Below the pieces are notes generated by a model. It saw only the letters and a program-made list of their open reading frames with translations. It searched no databases and was not told the origin of the DNA. A program made the position numbers and the translations under genes. Below, piece by piece: positions 17,038-25,177 of a DNA stretch of 64,000 nucleotides (within the stretch, counting starts at the first letter, position 1; the number at the start of each line of letters is the position of its first letter). Source of the stretch: a virus; the IMG/VR virus record IMGVR_UViG_3300037205_000062, positions 98,912 through 162,911 of that record; one strand, given 5' to 3'.

Positions 17038-17685
17038 ATGGAAAATACTAATAATAGTTTATTGATTGACAAAATCAAAAACGGTGATATTCAGGCATTT
17101 CAAGAATTTTTAGAAGAAAACTTTAAAAAATCTAAATGTATTATTCAGAAACAATATAGATTATCTTATCACGACTTAGAAGATATTATACAAATAACTA
17201 GCTTAAAAGCTTGGAAATCTATAAGAAATCTTAAAAAAATTAATGAACCTTATAATTGGTTTTTTTCAATATTTAAAAATGAGACAATTAGATTTCTTGT
17301 TCATAAAAATGAAATAGAAAAAAATGAAATATCTGATTTAACTTTTTCGGAGGAAATTGATTTCTGTAAAAATGATAACATTTACCATCTTACGGTGTTA
17401 GACCAAATATTAAATGATACGGCCAAAACTTTTCTTGAAAAGAAAGAGGATATTGAAGAATATAAAAGGGTTATTCATTATATGATGACTAAACTTAAAA
17501 AAAATCATAAGGAAATTATTGAATTAATTTTAGTTCAAGAAAAATCCTATAAAGAAGCTTCAGATATTTTGAAAATTCCGTTAGGATCAATTATGAGTAG
17601 ATTACATTATGCGAAGTTAGAAGCGCAAAAAATTATCAATGAATATTCAAAGAGTATTAACATCGAACTTGCTATCTTGGGATGA
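17038..17685 (+). CDS. ECF-type RNA polymerase sigma factor
   Basis: 215 residues. Region 2 is visible as YHDLEDIIQITSLKAWKSIR, and region 4 as HKEIIELILVQEKSYKEASD then a recognition helix (IPLGSIMSRLHYAKLEA). The IP-x-G-S/T-x-x-S-R-L motif is typical of ECF sigma factors. Likely sets a transcription programme for part of the phage genome. Overlaps the next gene by 47 bases. Confidence 0.85.
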   Translation: MENTNNSLLIDKIKNGDIQAFQEFLEENFKKSKCIIQKQYRLSYHDLEDIIQITSLKAWKSIRNLKKINEPYNWFFSIFKNETIRFLVHKNEIEKNEISDLTFSEEIDFCKNDNIYHLTVLDQILNDTAKTFLEKKEDIEEYKRVIHYMMTKLKKNHKEIIELILVQEKSYKEASDILKIPLGSIMSRLHYAKLEAQKIINEYSKSINIELAILG

Positions 17686-18214
17686 ACCTATTGGGGTTCC
17701 TTTTCCAGAACATCTAAGACTTTTAGTAGAGTCTATAGATTGGAAATCTACTACTTGGCAATCATTTGGTTTGCCAGTTCATTTAGGTAAATATTCTATT
17801 GTGGGAAAACTACTATATTTAGATGAATTAGCTGATGGCACCCAGAAAGTTGTTAGAGAAGAAATAACTGGTACTATTTATGCTAGTGTTCTTTTAATGG
17901 ATAATATAGATTTTGGAACATCACATTATGCTATTACTTTTTCTATTACCTTTGTTAAAGGAGAAATATTAGAAATTAAATTAGCTGAATTACAATCATT
18001 AGATAAGGTTGAATATAATAAAAATATACAAAATTTTCAAAATAGTTTTAAGAAAAAACTAAAGTTTAAAAATTCTTGGTTTTATAAAAACATTTATATT
18101 CCATATTATTTTATACTTAAGGCTATATTTTTTATTCCTTTATGGATTTTAATGTCTTTACAATATTTGGTTGTTGGATTATTTAAGTTACTAACTTGGT
18201 CATGGAATGAATAA
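17639..18214 (+). CDS. hypothetical protein with C-terminal membrane segment
   Basis: 191 residues. The first 140 are soluble with a WDEPIGVPFPEHLRLLVESI stretch. The last 45 contain two hydrophobic stretches (YYFILKAIFFIPLWILMSL and YLVVGLFKLLTW). The possible anti-sigma role is suggested only by position behind the sigma gene. Confidence 0.5.
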   Translation: MNIQRVLTSNLLSWDEPIGVPFPEHLRLLVESIDWKSTTWQSFGLPVHLGKYSIVGKLLYLDELADGTQKVVREEITGTIYASVLLMDNIDFGTSHYAITFSITFVKGEILEIKLAELQSLDKVEYNKNIQNFQNSFKKKLKFKNSWFYKNIYIPYYFILKAIFFIPLWILMSLQYLVVGLFKLLTWSWNE

Positions 18215-18368
18215 AATTTATAAAATAAAAAAGCTACATGAATTACCCGAAGACCCATTGGGTGTCGATAAAAAGAAAAGAGATAAAATTGAGGAAGCTA
18301 TGGGCAAAAAGTTTACTGATGCGGAATGGATAAATTATAAATTAATGATTTTAGGATTAAAAAGATGA
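18207..18368 (+). CDS. hypothetical protein (53 aa)
   Basis: Starts MNKIYKIKKLHELPEDPLGV. It overlaps the end of the membrane-anchored protein gene by 8 bases and the start of the next gene by ATGA. Charged, helical, no motif. Confidence 0.45.
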   Translation: MNKIYKIKKLHELPEDPLGVDKKKRDKIEEAMGKKFTDAEWINYKLMILGLKR

Positions 18369-19333
18369 AATATTTATCATATCAAGATGTATTATTAGTG
18401 GCTAATTATTCAGAATTAGAGACTAGGGATAACGCTGATGCTTCTGTAGAATTATGTGGATTTAAGTTTAAACTTCCAATAGTTCCATCGAATATGTTAG
18501 ATGTAATAAATCCATTGTTAGCAAAATATTTATCAAATAATGGATATTTTTATATTTATCATAGATTTGGAAAAGGTTTTGATGTTAATCTAACAGATAA
18601 TTTGAATACTGTTTATTTTGTTAAAATTGCCAACAAAGAGAAATGGTCATTAATTAGTATTTCTACTGGTATTAACCAAGATTCTTTGAAAGAGTTAATG
18701 ACTATTAAAGCTTTAAGGTTACGTGTTGATTTTATTACTATTGACGTTGCTCATGCTCATCATATTAAAGTAAAACAGCAAATAAAATGGATTAGAGAGA
18801 ATTTACCAAATACTAAAATCATAGCTGGAAATGTAATGACTTCTCAAGCTTGTATTGATTTAAAAGAATGGGGGGCAGATGTTTTAAAGATTGGCGTTGG
18901 GCAAGGTTCAATTTGTACGACACGTTTTCAAACTGGTTTTTCTATGCCTATGTTTAGTTGTATTCAAGAATGTAATTGTTGTGATTTTAATGTTCTCCCT
19001 ATTATTGCTGATGGCGGAATACAAACTATAGGTGATATATCTAAAGCTTTGGTGGCAGGGGCCAAGATGGTTATGAGTGGAAAACTATTTGCTTCATGTA
19101 TTGACTCTCCAGCCCAAATACTTGATGGGAAGAAACAATATCGTGGTTCCACGTCATTTGCGGTTAAAAAACACAATAAACATATCGAGGGTAAAACTAT
19201 TGATTTAGAAGCTGATATTACTTTTGCCGAACGTCTTCAAGAGATAAAAGAAGCGATTCAGTCATCAATTTCGTATGCGGGTGGGAAAAATTTAGATTCA
19301 TTTAAAAAAGTCAAATGGATTGAAATCACATGA
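18365..19333 (+). CDS. guaC: GMP reductase / IMP dehydrogenase-family enzyme
   Basis: 322 residues with a single TIM-barrel and no CBS insert, as in GMP reductases. SYQDVLL at the start, VDFITIDVAHAHH, AGNVMTS, GVGQGSICTTR with the catalytic cysteine, and IIADGGIQTIGDISKALVAG all match the family. GMP reductase converts GMP to IMP with NADPH. The TRFQTGFSM segment after the cysteine is closer to GMP reductase, but IMP dehydrogenase cannot be excluded by eye. Confidence 0.8.
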   Translation: MKYLSYQDVLLVANYSELETRDNADASVELCGFKFKLPIVPSNMLDVINPLLAKYLSNNGYFYIYHRFGKGFDVNLTDNLNTVYFVKIANKEKWSLISISTGINQDSLKELMTIKALRLRVDFITIDVAHAHHIKVKQQIKWIRENLPNTKIIAGNVMTSQACIDLKEWGADVLKIGVGQGSICTTRFQTGFSMPMFSCIQECNCCDFNVLPIIADGGIQTIGDISKALVAGAKMVMSGKLFASCIDSPAQILDGKKQYRGSTSFAVKKHNKHIEGKTIDLEADITFAERLQEIKEAIQSSISYAGGKNLDSFKKVKWIEIT

Positions 19334-19521
19334 AACATAATATTGAACAATTAGAGGCGAAAATTGACAATCTTATTTTAGAAGCACAAAATAAAATTAA
19401 AGATGTTGTATCTGGTAAATTACATACAGATAATGATATAGAATTAAATTTAATAGTTAATGAAGTAAAAAAAATTATTAAAAAACTTAAGAAATTAAAA
19501 AAGGAATTAATAGAATGGTAA
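19330..19521 (+). CDS. hypothetical coiled-coil protein (63 aa)
   Basis: Starts within the stop of the GMP reductase gene (ATGA). The chain is one long charged helix ending in repeated KKLKK. No function inferred. Confidence 0.5.
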   Translation: MKHNIEQLEAKIDNLILEAQNKIKDVVSGKLHTDNDIELNLIVNEVKKIIKKLKKLKKELIEW

Positions 19522-19712
19522 ATAAAATACTTTTACAAGAGAAAGAAGTTACTGATCATTTAATGAATGCTTGGGAACTTTTTTGCCAATTAGAACAAAC
19601 GCACCCTTGCCATGGACCAGATTTTTGCGATGGAATACATAAGTGTCAACAAATCATTATGTGGCGCGAATGTCAAAGAAATAATCCAGAAAAATATCCC
19701 ATGAAAATATGA
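19515..19712 (+). CDS. conserved phage-type small protein (65 aa)
   Basis: Contains VTDHLMNAWELFCQLEQTHP, DGIHKCQQIIMWRECQR and PEKYP. This pattern recurs in short proteins of many tailed phages; function unknown. Overlaps both neighbours by 4-7 bases. Confidence 0.55.
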   Translation: MVNKILLQEKEVTDHLMNAWELFCQLEQTHPCHGPDFCDGIHKCQQIIMWRECQRNNPEKYPMKI

Positions 19713-20197
19713 ATCTTTTTGTATTGGATAGAATGCCAGATAAGGCTGCCCAGTATAATTGTGACAGTCATGTTAGAAAAATTATTTTGGAAGCTACCGA
19801 AATGATGGGTTGCGCTTATGATGATGGAGATTTTGCCCCTTGGCCTTGGGTATCTAAATCAAAATTTGTAAATCATCCAATGTCGTATTGGGTAAGAGAA
19901 AATCGTCATAATTTTTCTTGGACACTAGAACATGCTTATGCTCTTTGTAGTGAATTTGAATATCGTTTTGGAAAACCGCATAAATGTTTCCAATATTTAG
20001 ATTGGATTTCTCATAATATTCCAATAAATAATTTATCTGATGATAAACAAAGTGATTGGCCAAGATGTTTTGGTTATTGGAAAGAAGATATTGAAATAAC
20101 TAATGATGCCATACAAGATTATAGAAAATATTATCGCTTGGCAAAACGTCATTTAATGATTTATACGAAAAGAAATTTGCCAGAATGGTATTATTAA
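19709..20197 (+). CDS. conserved phage protein of unknown function (162 aa)
   Basis: The start MNLFVLDRMPDKAAQYNCD and the segment HVRKIILEATEMM, then PMSYWVRENRHNFSW and DAIQDYRKYYRLAKRHLMIY, follow a conserved family seen in cyanophages and other large phages (L-D-x-D/M-P-x-x-A-A-Q-Y-x-C-D-x-H-V-x-K). No biochemical role is known to me. Confidence 0.6.
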   Translation: MNLFVLDRMPDKAAQYNCDSHVRKIILEATEMMGCAYDDGDFAPWPWVSKSKFVNHPMSYWVRENRHNFSWTLEHAYALCSEFEYRFGKPHKCFQYLDWISHNIPINNLSDDKQSDWPRCFGYWKEDIEITNDAIQDYRKYYRLAKRHLMIYTKRNLPEWYY

Positions 20198-20200
20198 TAC

Positions 20201-20229
20201 TTGACAAGAATATAAATAAATCTTATAAT
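20201..20229 (+). promoter_or_regulatory. sigma-70-type promoter, leaderless arrangement
   Basis: TTGACA, 17 bases, TATAAT (perfect consensus). Five bases separate the -10 from the ATG at 20235. Confidence 0.85.
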
Positions 20230-20234
20230 TAGAT

Positions 20235-20561
20235 ATGAAGTTACCTTTAATTAATGGTGAAGTTGACACTGATAAACTCAACGATAAAGATGCGGCGATA
20301 TATGAATCCATCATAAACTTCTATGATGTTTGTAAAAAATATAACGTTACTGGTTTCGCGAAACTAATTCTACAAGAAGAAAATGGACTAAGTATGTTAC
20401 ATATTCCAGATGAAAATGATGAAGTGCGAGCTAGAGAATATACCAAACTTATTACCTATCTTTCAGAATGGATTAATAAAACTAGCGGGGGGAGATTAAT
20501 AGTTATTGATACTCAGAAGGATTCTGAATCACAAGAATCAGATGATGAAAAAAATACTTGA
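20235..20561 (+). CDS. hypothetical protein (108 aa), paralogue of 28852-29151
   Basis: LPLINGEVDTDKLNDKD at the start and LITYLSEWINKTSGGRLIVI near the end correspond in order to the protein at 28852 (INGETVDTVKLAD; LLMAINEYVDTQSGGKYHLE). The acidic tail is unique to this copy. Function unknown. Confidence 0.55.
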   Translation: MKLPLINGEVDTDKLNDKDAAIYESIINFYDVCKKYNVTGFAKLILQEENGLSMLHIPDENDEVRAREYTKLITYLSEWINKTSGGRLIVIDTQKDSESQESDDEKNT

Positions 20562-20586
20562 CAAAAGTATAAATAAAATATATTGT
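20558..20586 (+). promoter_or_regulatory. sigma-70-type promoter
   Basis: TTGACA, 17 bases, TATTGT. The -35 overlaps the end of the upstream gene; the leader before the ATG at 20597 would be only a few bases. Confidence 0.7.
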
Positions 20587-20596
20587 TTTTTTGTAA

Positions 20597-21220
20597 ATGA
20601 ATATACAAACAATAAAAGTAGAGCAATTTCCTTTAATTATTATTACTGATAGTCATTGTAATTTAGAAAATATAAGAAAATTACAAGAATTATATCCAAA
20701 AAATGAGATTATCTCATTGGGAGACATTACTACTTTATGGAAACAGAGAGAAGAATTTAATAAATTTTCAATAGATTTTTTTATTAATAGTAAAATTTGT
20801 ACTCTATTGGGAAACCATGAGGATTTTATTTTAGCGGTGGATAAAAATGATAGGAATATTATTAGTAATGTAACAAATAAAAATTTACAAAAATACAATT
20901 TAGAAAAATATCACATTGATTTTTTGTCGTCTTTACCTATTGGTTTTAAGTTAGATTTTCTTAATGGCAATTATTATTTAGCATTTCATAATTTTCCTAA
21001 TGATTTATGGGGTTTTAGCGATAACATTACTAAGGAAAAATTCTTAGATAGTTATTCTGTGGTATGTAGTAATTGTATCGGGGTTTTAGTTGGTCATAAT
21101 CATAAAAGTTTTATAAAAACATTTGAGGGTATTTTTACTAAACTTATTGGAATTGGCGCGCTAAAGGACAAAGATTACGCCATACTGAATGAAGGAGGGA
21201 TACAATTTAAATCATTATGA
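20597..21220 (+). CDS. calcineurin-like metallophosphoesterase
   Basis: 207 residues. The metal-binding blocks are visible in order: IITDSHCN (D-x-H), SLGDI (GD), LLGNHED (GNHE) and VLVGHNHK (GH-x-H). Such enzymes cleave phosphomonoesters or phosphodiesters, including phage 2',3'-cyclic-phosphate and Ap4A-type substrates. Overlaps the next gene by 4 bases. Confidence 0.85.
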   Translation: MNIQTIKVEQFPLIIITDSHCNLENIRKLQELYPKNEIISLGDITTLWKQREEFNKFSIDFFINSKICTLLGNHEDFILAVDKNDRNIISNVTNKNLQKYNLEKYHIDFLSSLPIGFKLDFLNGNYYLAFHNFPNDLWGFSDNITKEKFLDSYSVVCSNCIGVLVGHNHKSFIKTFEGIFTKLIGIGALKDKDYAILNEGGIQFKSL

Positions 21221-21483
21221 TTTATTATGATACTATAAATAGTTTATTTGAAATTTCTGCTGGTTTTATTTTTTGGTTTAATATAGTCGAAATAACAATA
21301 GATAAACAAGTAAAAGGAATATCATTTTGTGCCTGTATATATTTTTTGATATGGGCATATTGGAATATTTATTATTATTTTAGCATAGGACAAACTTATT
21401 CATTTTGGGGTGCTGTGTTTTTAGCTATGCCAAATACTATTTGGATATTGTTGGTAATGAAATATAAGAGAAAAAAATTATGA
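21217..21483 (+). CDS. membrane protein, hypothetical (88 aa)
   Basis: About three hydrophobic stretches (residues 10-25, 38-55, 65-85). Start overlaps the upstream stop and its own end overlaps the next ATG. Unknown function. Confidence 0.5.
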   Translation: MIYYDTINSLFEISAGFIFWFNIVEITIDKQVKGISFCACIYFLIWAYWNIYYYFSIGQTYSFWGAVFLAMPNTIWILLVMKYKRKKL

Positions 21484-22007
21484 GTAAATGTGTTTTACAA
21501 GATTGGGTGTTAGAATTACCTTTCATGCAACAGTCAGTTTTAATTTCGTCAATTCGTGGGGCAGATGGAGTTATTAAAGACCATCCATCGAAAAATTTAA
21601 TGCGTTGGTTACGTAGGTGTGTTTTATTATCAGCATTTGATAAAAGGGTATTGGATAATCCATATGAAGAAGGAGGGGGTAGTTATACTGGACCAAGTTA
21701 TCTGACTGAAAAAAAATTAACAGATGATCCTTTATACAAATGGGAAGATATGATGGACGTAGTAGTAAAAGATTTTATGAAATCTCAAGACTCCTTACCT
21801 TTACATTTTTATTTACATGTAATTCATGCCTCTTCTATTTTAGGTTATCATCATTCCAATGAACGTATTCGTAATTGGTGGAATAAAACGTACAATAGGT
21901 TGTGCCATGACATGCATTTACATCCAGAAACTCAAGAAGAATTAGATAATAGATTAAATGATAATGAAAAAGCATGGAGAGCAGATGAAAGTAGATTTAA
22001 AAAATAA
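21480..22007 (+). CDS. conserved phage protein of unknown function (175 aa)
   Basis: The N-terminal part LQDWVLELPFMQQSVLISSI RGAD (positions 21489-21560) and the central H/W-rich stretch HASSILGYHH then RNWWNKTYNRLCHDMHLHPE recall a family of conserved phage proteins. No enzymatic motif that I can name. Confidence 0.55.
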   Translation: MSKCVLQDWVLELPFMQQSVLISSIRGADGVIKDHPSKNLMRWLRRCVLLSAFDKRVLDNPYEEGGGSYTGPSYLTEKKLTDDPLYKWEDMMDVVVKDFMKSQDSLPLHFYLHVIHASSILGYHHSNERIRNWWNKTYNRLCHDMHLHPETQEELDNRLNDNEKAWRADESRFKK

Positions 22008-22008
22008 T

Positions 22009-22443
22009 ATGCCAAAAGCAATCAATATTAATGCCTATCAAGCGGGCGACATCATACAGCTTGCGCCAGATACAGTTATGGTTTCTATTAATAATGAACA
22101 CGAACAATTATTTCCATTACTTTTAGATAGAAAATCCCCAAAGGTGCTAACTTTGCAATTTGCCGATATTCAAGATGATAAATATATGAATGGAACGACT
22201 TATCATCCAATTCCAGAAGAACAAGCGTATTGGCTTTTGAAATTTATTGAAGAACATAAGGGTAAAAATTTCATTGTACATTGCGCTGCTGGTATTTCGA
22301 GGAGTGCGGCGGTTTGTCTATTTTTACATTTAATGCATGGTTACGATTTAAAAGAGAACTTCTGGAAAGTCTCGCACCCAAACAAATATGTAGTTGGGGC
22401 ATTAATGGTGTATTATGCCAAAAATAAAAATAACCTAATTTAA
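22009..22443 (+). CDS. dual-specificity / tyrosine phosphatase-like protein
   Basis: About 144 residues from the ATG at 22009, two bases after the upstream stop; a further upstream start would overlap that gene. HCAAGISRSA is the C-x5-R active-site loop of cysteine phosphatases, preceded by FIEEHKGKNFIV. The general-acid aspartate probably lies in LQFADIQDD. Substrate could be phosphoprotein or phosphorylated nucleotide/RNA. Confidence 0.75.
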   Translation: MPKAININAYQAGDIIQLAPDTVMVSINNEHEQLFPLLLDRKSPKVLTLQFADIQDDKYMNGTTYHPIPEEQAYWLLKFIEEHKGKNFIVHCAAGISRSAAVCLFLHLMHGYDLKENFWKVSHPNKYVVGALMVYYAKNKNNLI

Positions 22444-22445
22444 GT

Positions 22446-22523
22446 ATGAAGTCAAGGCAAGTTATTTTAAGAGATAAGAAAGTTTCTCCACAAAAACTAT
22501 TGTGTAGCAGATTTTATTTTTAA
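22446..22523 (+). CDS. short member of the MK(S/A)RKII-signature family (25 aa)
   Basis: Begins MKSRQVILRDK, the N-terminal signature shared with at least seven other small proteins in the window, but stops after 25 residues. Probably a truncated member or a minimal form. Confidence 0.4.
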   Translation: MKSRQVILRDKKVSPQKLLCSRFYF

Positions 22524-22532
22524 AAAATTAAT

Positions 22533-22733
22533 ATGAAATTACTAGGAATAATAGATGGTGTACCAATTTATGATTACAGTGATGGAGAAGATGAAGATGA
22601 TGATTTTGATTATGGCGAAATGCCAGATATTCCTAAATGGCTGGTTATTTTAATGATTACTATAGGGATTGGAATAGTTGGTTATTGTTTATATGGCTTA
22701 ATTTGTTTTATAAAATTACATGAAAGCTTATAA
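22533..22733 (+). CDS. single-pass membrane protein (66 aa)
   Basis: An acidic N-terminal half (DGEDEDDDFDYGEMPD) is followed by one transmembrane segment (WLVILMITIGIGIVGYCLYG). Unknown role. Overlaps the next gene by 14 bases. Confidence 0.5.
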   Translation: MKLLGIIDGVPIYDYSDGEDEDDDFDYGEMPDIPKWLVILMITIGIGIVGYCLYGLICFIKLHESL

Positions 22734-23022
22734 ATTATTCAGATTAAAGAAAAATGAGGCAATTACTTCGCTTTTTATCAATAAAAGCATAGAATTACCA
22801 ATTGGACAATGGATGTTGGCCCATAATCATCCAACTAAAGGGTTTCAAGTTCGCAAGGGCTGGCATTCAATGAAAAAGAAATCTGCCCCTCATTTAAGTA
22901 AAAATGGTAGAGTATGGTGTGAAGTGGAAATTCTTGATTTTAAAGAGTTTAAGAGACCAAAAAGTCAAGGCGGTCAGTGGTATTTGTCAAATCGCCTAAA
23001 GATAAATTCAATTTTATCTTGA
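22720..23022 (+). CDS. conserved phage protein of unknown function (100 aa)
   Basis: YKLFRLKKNEAITSLFINK, HPTKGFQVRKGWHSM, APHLSKNGRVWCEVEI and RPKSQGGQWYLS form a recognisable conserved phage family of unknown function. Its 3' end overlaps the -35 of the next promoter. Confidence 0.6.
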   Translation: MKAYKLFRLKKNEAITSLFINKSIELPIGQWMLAHNHPTKGFQVRKGWHSMKKKSAPHLSKNGRVWCEVEILDFKEFKRPKSQGGQWYLSNRLKINSILS

Positions 23023-23047
23023 CAAACAAATAAATAAATGGCATACT
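23019..23047 (+). promoter_or_regulatory. sigma-70-type promoter, leaderless arrangement
   Basis: TTGACA, 17 bases, CATACT; 6 bases to the ATG at 23054. Confidence 0.65.
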
Positions 23048-23053
23048 TTAAAT

Positions 23054-23278
23054 ATGAATAAAACAAATAGTAATAAACGAGTGGTTTACGGTGTTTCATA
23101 CAAGAATCATGGTCGATGGACGACTCCATCAAATATGAGTATCTTTACGAAGACACAGGTAAAGCAATTGAGTGGACAGCCCAAGAATTCTCCTATGGAG
23201 AGGCATTTGGCGGCTTTTACTGAAATTGCCGCGTGGGATAGAAAGCAACCAGCGCGCATTGTCAAGTTTGCTGCTTAA
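23054..23278 (+). CDS. hypothetical protein (74 aa)
   Basis: Basic protein starting MNKTNSNKRVVYGVSYKNHG. Follows a leaderless promoter. No family recognised. Confidence 0.5.
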   Translation: MNKTNSNKRVVYGVSYKNHGRWTTPSNMSIFTKTQVKQLSGQPKNSPMERHLAAFTEIAAWDRKQPARIVKFAA

Positions 23279-23346
23279 TTGGGGAAAACCAGAAGAGCAT
23301 TTCCTGTATTAATTTATTGGTAATGCTTCATTGCATATTTAATAAA

Positions 23347-23547
23347 ATGAAATCAAGAAAAATTATTCCAAGAAATCGTACTGATATGGTGCCTTTATAT
23401 TATGTATGCGATATTAATAAGACGGATCGTGTGGTATATCAGGGGACTAACGAGGAATGTCGAGATTATGCTATAACAGCTAATAAAAGTTGTGGGTATA
23501 CGCTATATTGGTATAAAAATTCATATAAGGTTTTTAAAAAAAATTAA
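23347..23547 (+). CDS. MK(S/A)RKII-signature protein (66 aa)
   Basis: I start it at the ATG at 23347 because MKSRKIIPRN is the shared N-terminal signature; the open frame extends 10 codons further upstream. The body (PLYYVCDINKTDRVVYQGTN) is a small beta-rich domain unrelated to the other family members. Confidence 0.6.
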   Translation: MKSRKIIPRNRTDMVPLYYVCDINKTDRVVYQGTNEECRDYAITANKSCGYTLYWYKNSYKVFKKN

Positions 23548-23553
23548 TGATTT

Positions 23554-23760
23554 ATGGATGAATATGATAAACAATTTATATATGGCATTGAACAGATTTT
23601 TAATACCTTTCTTGAATTAAATAAACAATCTGATATTAAAATAGGCAGCAAAGCCAGCGTTGATTTTACTAATAAAAAAAATAAATTAACAATTGAATTA
23701 GAATTTGTTGAAAATAATTTAGAAAATAATTTCACAACGTCTATAATTAGATGTAAGTAA
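23554..23760 (+). CDS. hypothetical acidic protein (68 aa)
   Basis: Starts MDEYDKQFIYGIEQIFNTFL. The opposite strand is also open here, but this strand continues the operon direction and spacing. No motif. Confidence 0.45.
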   Translation: MDEYDKQFIYGIEQIFNTFLELNKQSDIKIGSKASVDFTNKKNKLTIELEFVENNLENNFTTSIIRCK

Positions 23761-23765
23761 AGAAA

Positions 23766-23879
23766 ATGAAAGTAAATTATATAGTTTCGCAATTGATTTC
23801 CCAAAAATGGGAATGCGCTACTATGCGCCCTAGTCTCTTTACAAAAGGTAATAGAGTTGCAATTTTAGATAGTATATAA
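23766..23879 (+). CDS. hypothetical protein (37 aa)
   Basis: Starts MKVNYIVSQLISQKWECATM. Five bases after the previous stop and directly before a terminator, so it is the last gene of the operon. Confidence 0.4.
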   Translation: MKVNYIVSQLISQKWECATMRPSLFTKGNRVAILDSI

Positions 23880-23906
23880 GGTGGGAAAAGTTAAAGTTTC
23901 ATAAGT

Positions 23907-23933
23907 AACCCACCAAAAAATGGTGGGTTTTTT
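23907..23933 (+). terminator. intrinsic terminator
   Basis: AACCCACC and GGTGGGTT arms around an A-rich loop, followed by TTTTTT. It closes the operon ahead of the tRNA array. Confidence 0.9.
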
Positions 23934-23964
23934 GTTTTAGACTTGGTTTTAAGTAAAAAAGTAG

Positions 23965-23993
23965 TTGACAAAGAAAAAAGTAGATGTTAGATT
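23965..23993 (+). promoter_or_regulatory. promoter at the head of the tRNA array
   Basis: TTGACA, 17 bases, TAGATT, placed after the terminator and before the first tRNA. There is no coding start nearby, as expected for a stable-RNA transcript. Confidence 0.65.
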
Positions 23994-24161
23994 AGTGTTG
24001 TTGAAAGAATTTTAATGTTAGATTGGTTTAGACCCGTAGATGTACCATTAAACATCATGCTGAGTACAGCGTGCAAGACATCATTGTGCGAGTCTGTGCG
24101 ACGTGTAACGTAAGTTACAAAAGTTTCAGTGGCCTTGAAGTCTATTAAAAACCACTTTTTT

Positions 24162-24235
24162 GCGGTATTAGCACAAAAGTAGTGCATTTGCTTGCCAAGC
24201 AAGATAAGTCGGAGCATTACCGACATACCGCTCCA
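24162..24235 (+). tRNA. tRNA-Gly(GCC)
   Basis: Acceptor GCGGTAT/ATACCGC with TCCA encoded. Anticodon loop TTGCCAA. D-loop AAAAGTA (A18 G19). T-loop AGCATTA instead of TTCRANY, with G55. Confidence 0.85.
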
Positions 24236-24239
24236 TTTT

Positions 24240-24579
24240 CGTGACTGAATTAAAACGATACTGTTATCGTTAAAGTTTTAAGCAGGTGAAGAATCTGTTT
24301 AAGTTGCCATGAAATCTTAGTAAATAAGGTAGTCAGAAACTTAGATTGGCCAATCGAAGTCTATGATGTAAGCTATTACTTATAGAACATAACGGATAGC
24401 TTTTTGCTGCGACGGCGGCGAGTGACTGAAATAAAATTGAAAAGATGTAATGCTTGGGCGTAGAAAGGAATCGCCCCGATTTAATTTATCTTTAGACGAG
24501 ATAGGCAAATGTCCTATTTACGAAAAGTGCAGGGAAAGCTACCTAGAAAGCTTGACATGATGGAGAGACATCTTTTCAT
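24240..24579 (+). other. non-coding, structured stretch between tRNA-Gly and tRNA-Asn
   Basis: No ORF is convincing. The last part (24440-24576) is closed by AAAAGATGT/ACATCTTTT and contains a GGGCG/CGCCC hairpin. At 24243-24309 a 67-base element with GACTGAA/TTAAGTT ends and an encoded GCCA looks like a decayed tRNA. No known RNA family recognised. Confidence 0.4.
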
Positions 24580-24654
24580 TGTAAGGTATCATAACAGTAA
24601 TGAATTTGCCTGTTAAGCAAAATTATGCAGGGGCGGAACCTGCCCTTACAGCCA
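24580..24654 (+). tRNA. tRNA-Asn(GTT)
   Basis: Acceptor TGTAAGG/CCTTACA, G73, CCA encoded. Anticodon loop CTGTTAA. D-loop AACAGTA (A18 G19). T-loop GGCGGAA (G54, G55, C56, G58). Confidence 0.88.
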
Positions 24655-24773
24655 AATCATAAAGATAGTTATCCCTCTTATTTATAAGATTACTCGAAAA
24701 CGAGAAACAAAATAGGTGATGCTTGAGTGGGATTAAAATGGATAATATAGATTAATTTCTGTATTGTTCACTA

Positions 24774-24863
24774 TGCTGCGTGAAGGAAAATAGCCTTGTC
24801 GCCCTCATAAGGCGAATACTGAAAATGCGTATAAGTGGATAAAGACCCGCCGTTCAGCAACCA
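24774..24863 (+). tRNA. tRNA candidate with CAT anticodon and long variable arm
   Basis: D-arm AAGG/CCTT with loop AAAATAG, anticodon arm TCGCC-CTCATAA-GGCGA and an encoded ACCA are clear. The acceptor (TGCTG/CAGCA) has a two-base bulge, the variable region forms an ATAC/GTAT stem, and the T-loop is not standard. Could be Met or Ile2; a decayed gene is possible. Confidence 0.5.
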
Positions 24864-24926
24864 TTTAGATAATCCTTGTGCCTTAATAACTTATAGAAAA
24901 ATCGGCAACGGCAAGAATTAAAAAAC

Positions 24927-24998
24927 ACACCCATGTTTAAGTAAACAATTTCGTCTCCAAAACGAAAAATCAAGGAGCGTTACCCTGTGGGTGTGCCA
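24927..24998 (+). tRNA. tRNA-Trp(CCA)
   Basis: Acceptor ACACCCA/TGGGTGT, G73, CCA encoded. Anticodon loop CTCCAAA. The D-arm is small (TGTTT-AAGT-AAACA). T-loop AGCGTTA. Confidence 0.8.
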
Positions 24999-25005
24999 TT
25001 AATTT

Positions 25006-25083
25006 ATATGCGCTAAGTTCGTTTGAACCTTTTAACTTAAATGTTAAATTAGCCTAGACGTTAAACTCGTCTTGCGTATTCCA
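25006..25083 (+). tRNA. tRNA-like element, identity unclear
   Basis: 78 bases with acceptor ATATGCG/TGCGTAT (two wobbles), T73 and CCA encoded, and T-arm AGACG-TTAAACT-CGTCT. The anticodon hairpin (TTTAA...TTAAA) has an ambiguous loop containing TTAAAT. Possibly Leu(TAA), or defective. Confidence 0.45.
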
Positions 25084-25087
25084 TTTT

Positions 25088-25161
25088 ACCAAACTCCGAA
25101 AAGCAGTTCTAAGAGAACCACTTAGAGGTTCATCCGATGGTTCGGGATGCGGCTGTTTGGT
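25088..25161 (+). ncRNA. candidate structured RNA closed by ACCAAAC/GTTTGGT
   Basis: 74 bases with a perfect 7-base terminal helix, internal CCG/CGG and hairpins (CATCC...GGATG). tRNA-sized but no CCA and no T-arm, so not called a tRNA. Function unknown. Confidence 0.3.
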
Positions 25162-25177
25162 GATTAATTTAGAAAAT

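Noticed and set aside
23544-23804. Minus-strand open frame opposite 23554-23760
   Set aside because: Plus-strand frame fits operon direction, spacing and the following terminator.
24243-24309. 67-base tRNA-like element with GACTGAA/TTAAGTT ends and GCCA
   Set aside because: One acceptor mismatch, no convincing anticodon loop and no normal T-loop; kept only as a note inside the structured spacer.
24240-24579. Group I intron or second RNase P RNA in the first array spacer
   Set aside because: No P4/P7-type conserved core (no GAGGAA...ACARAA pairs, no intron splice junction in a gene).
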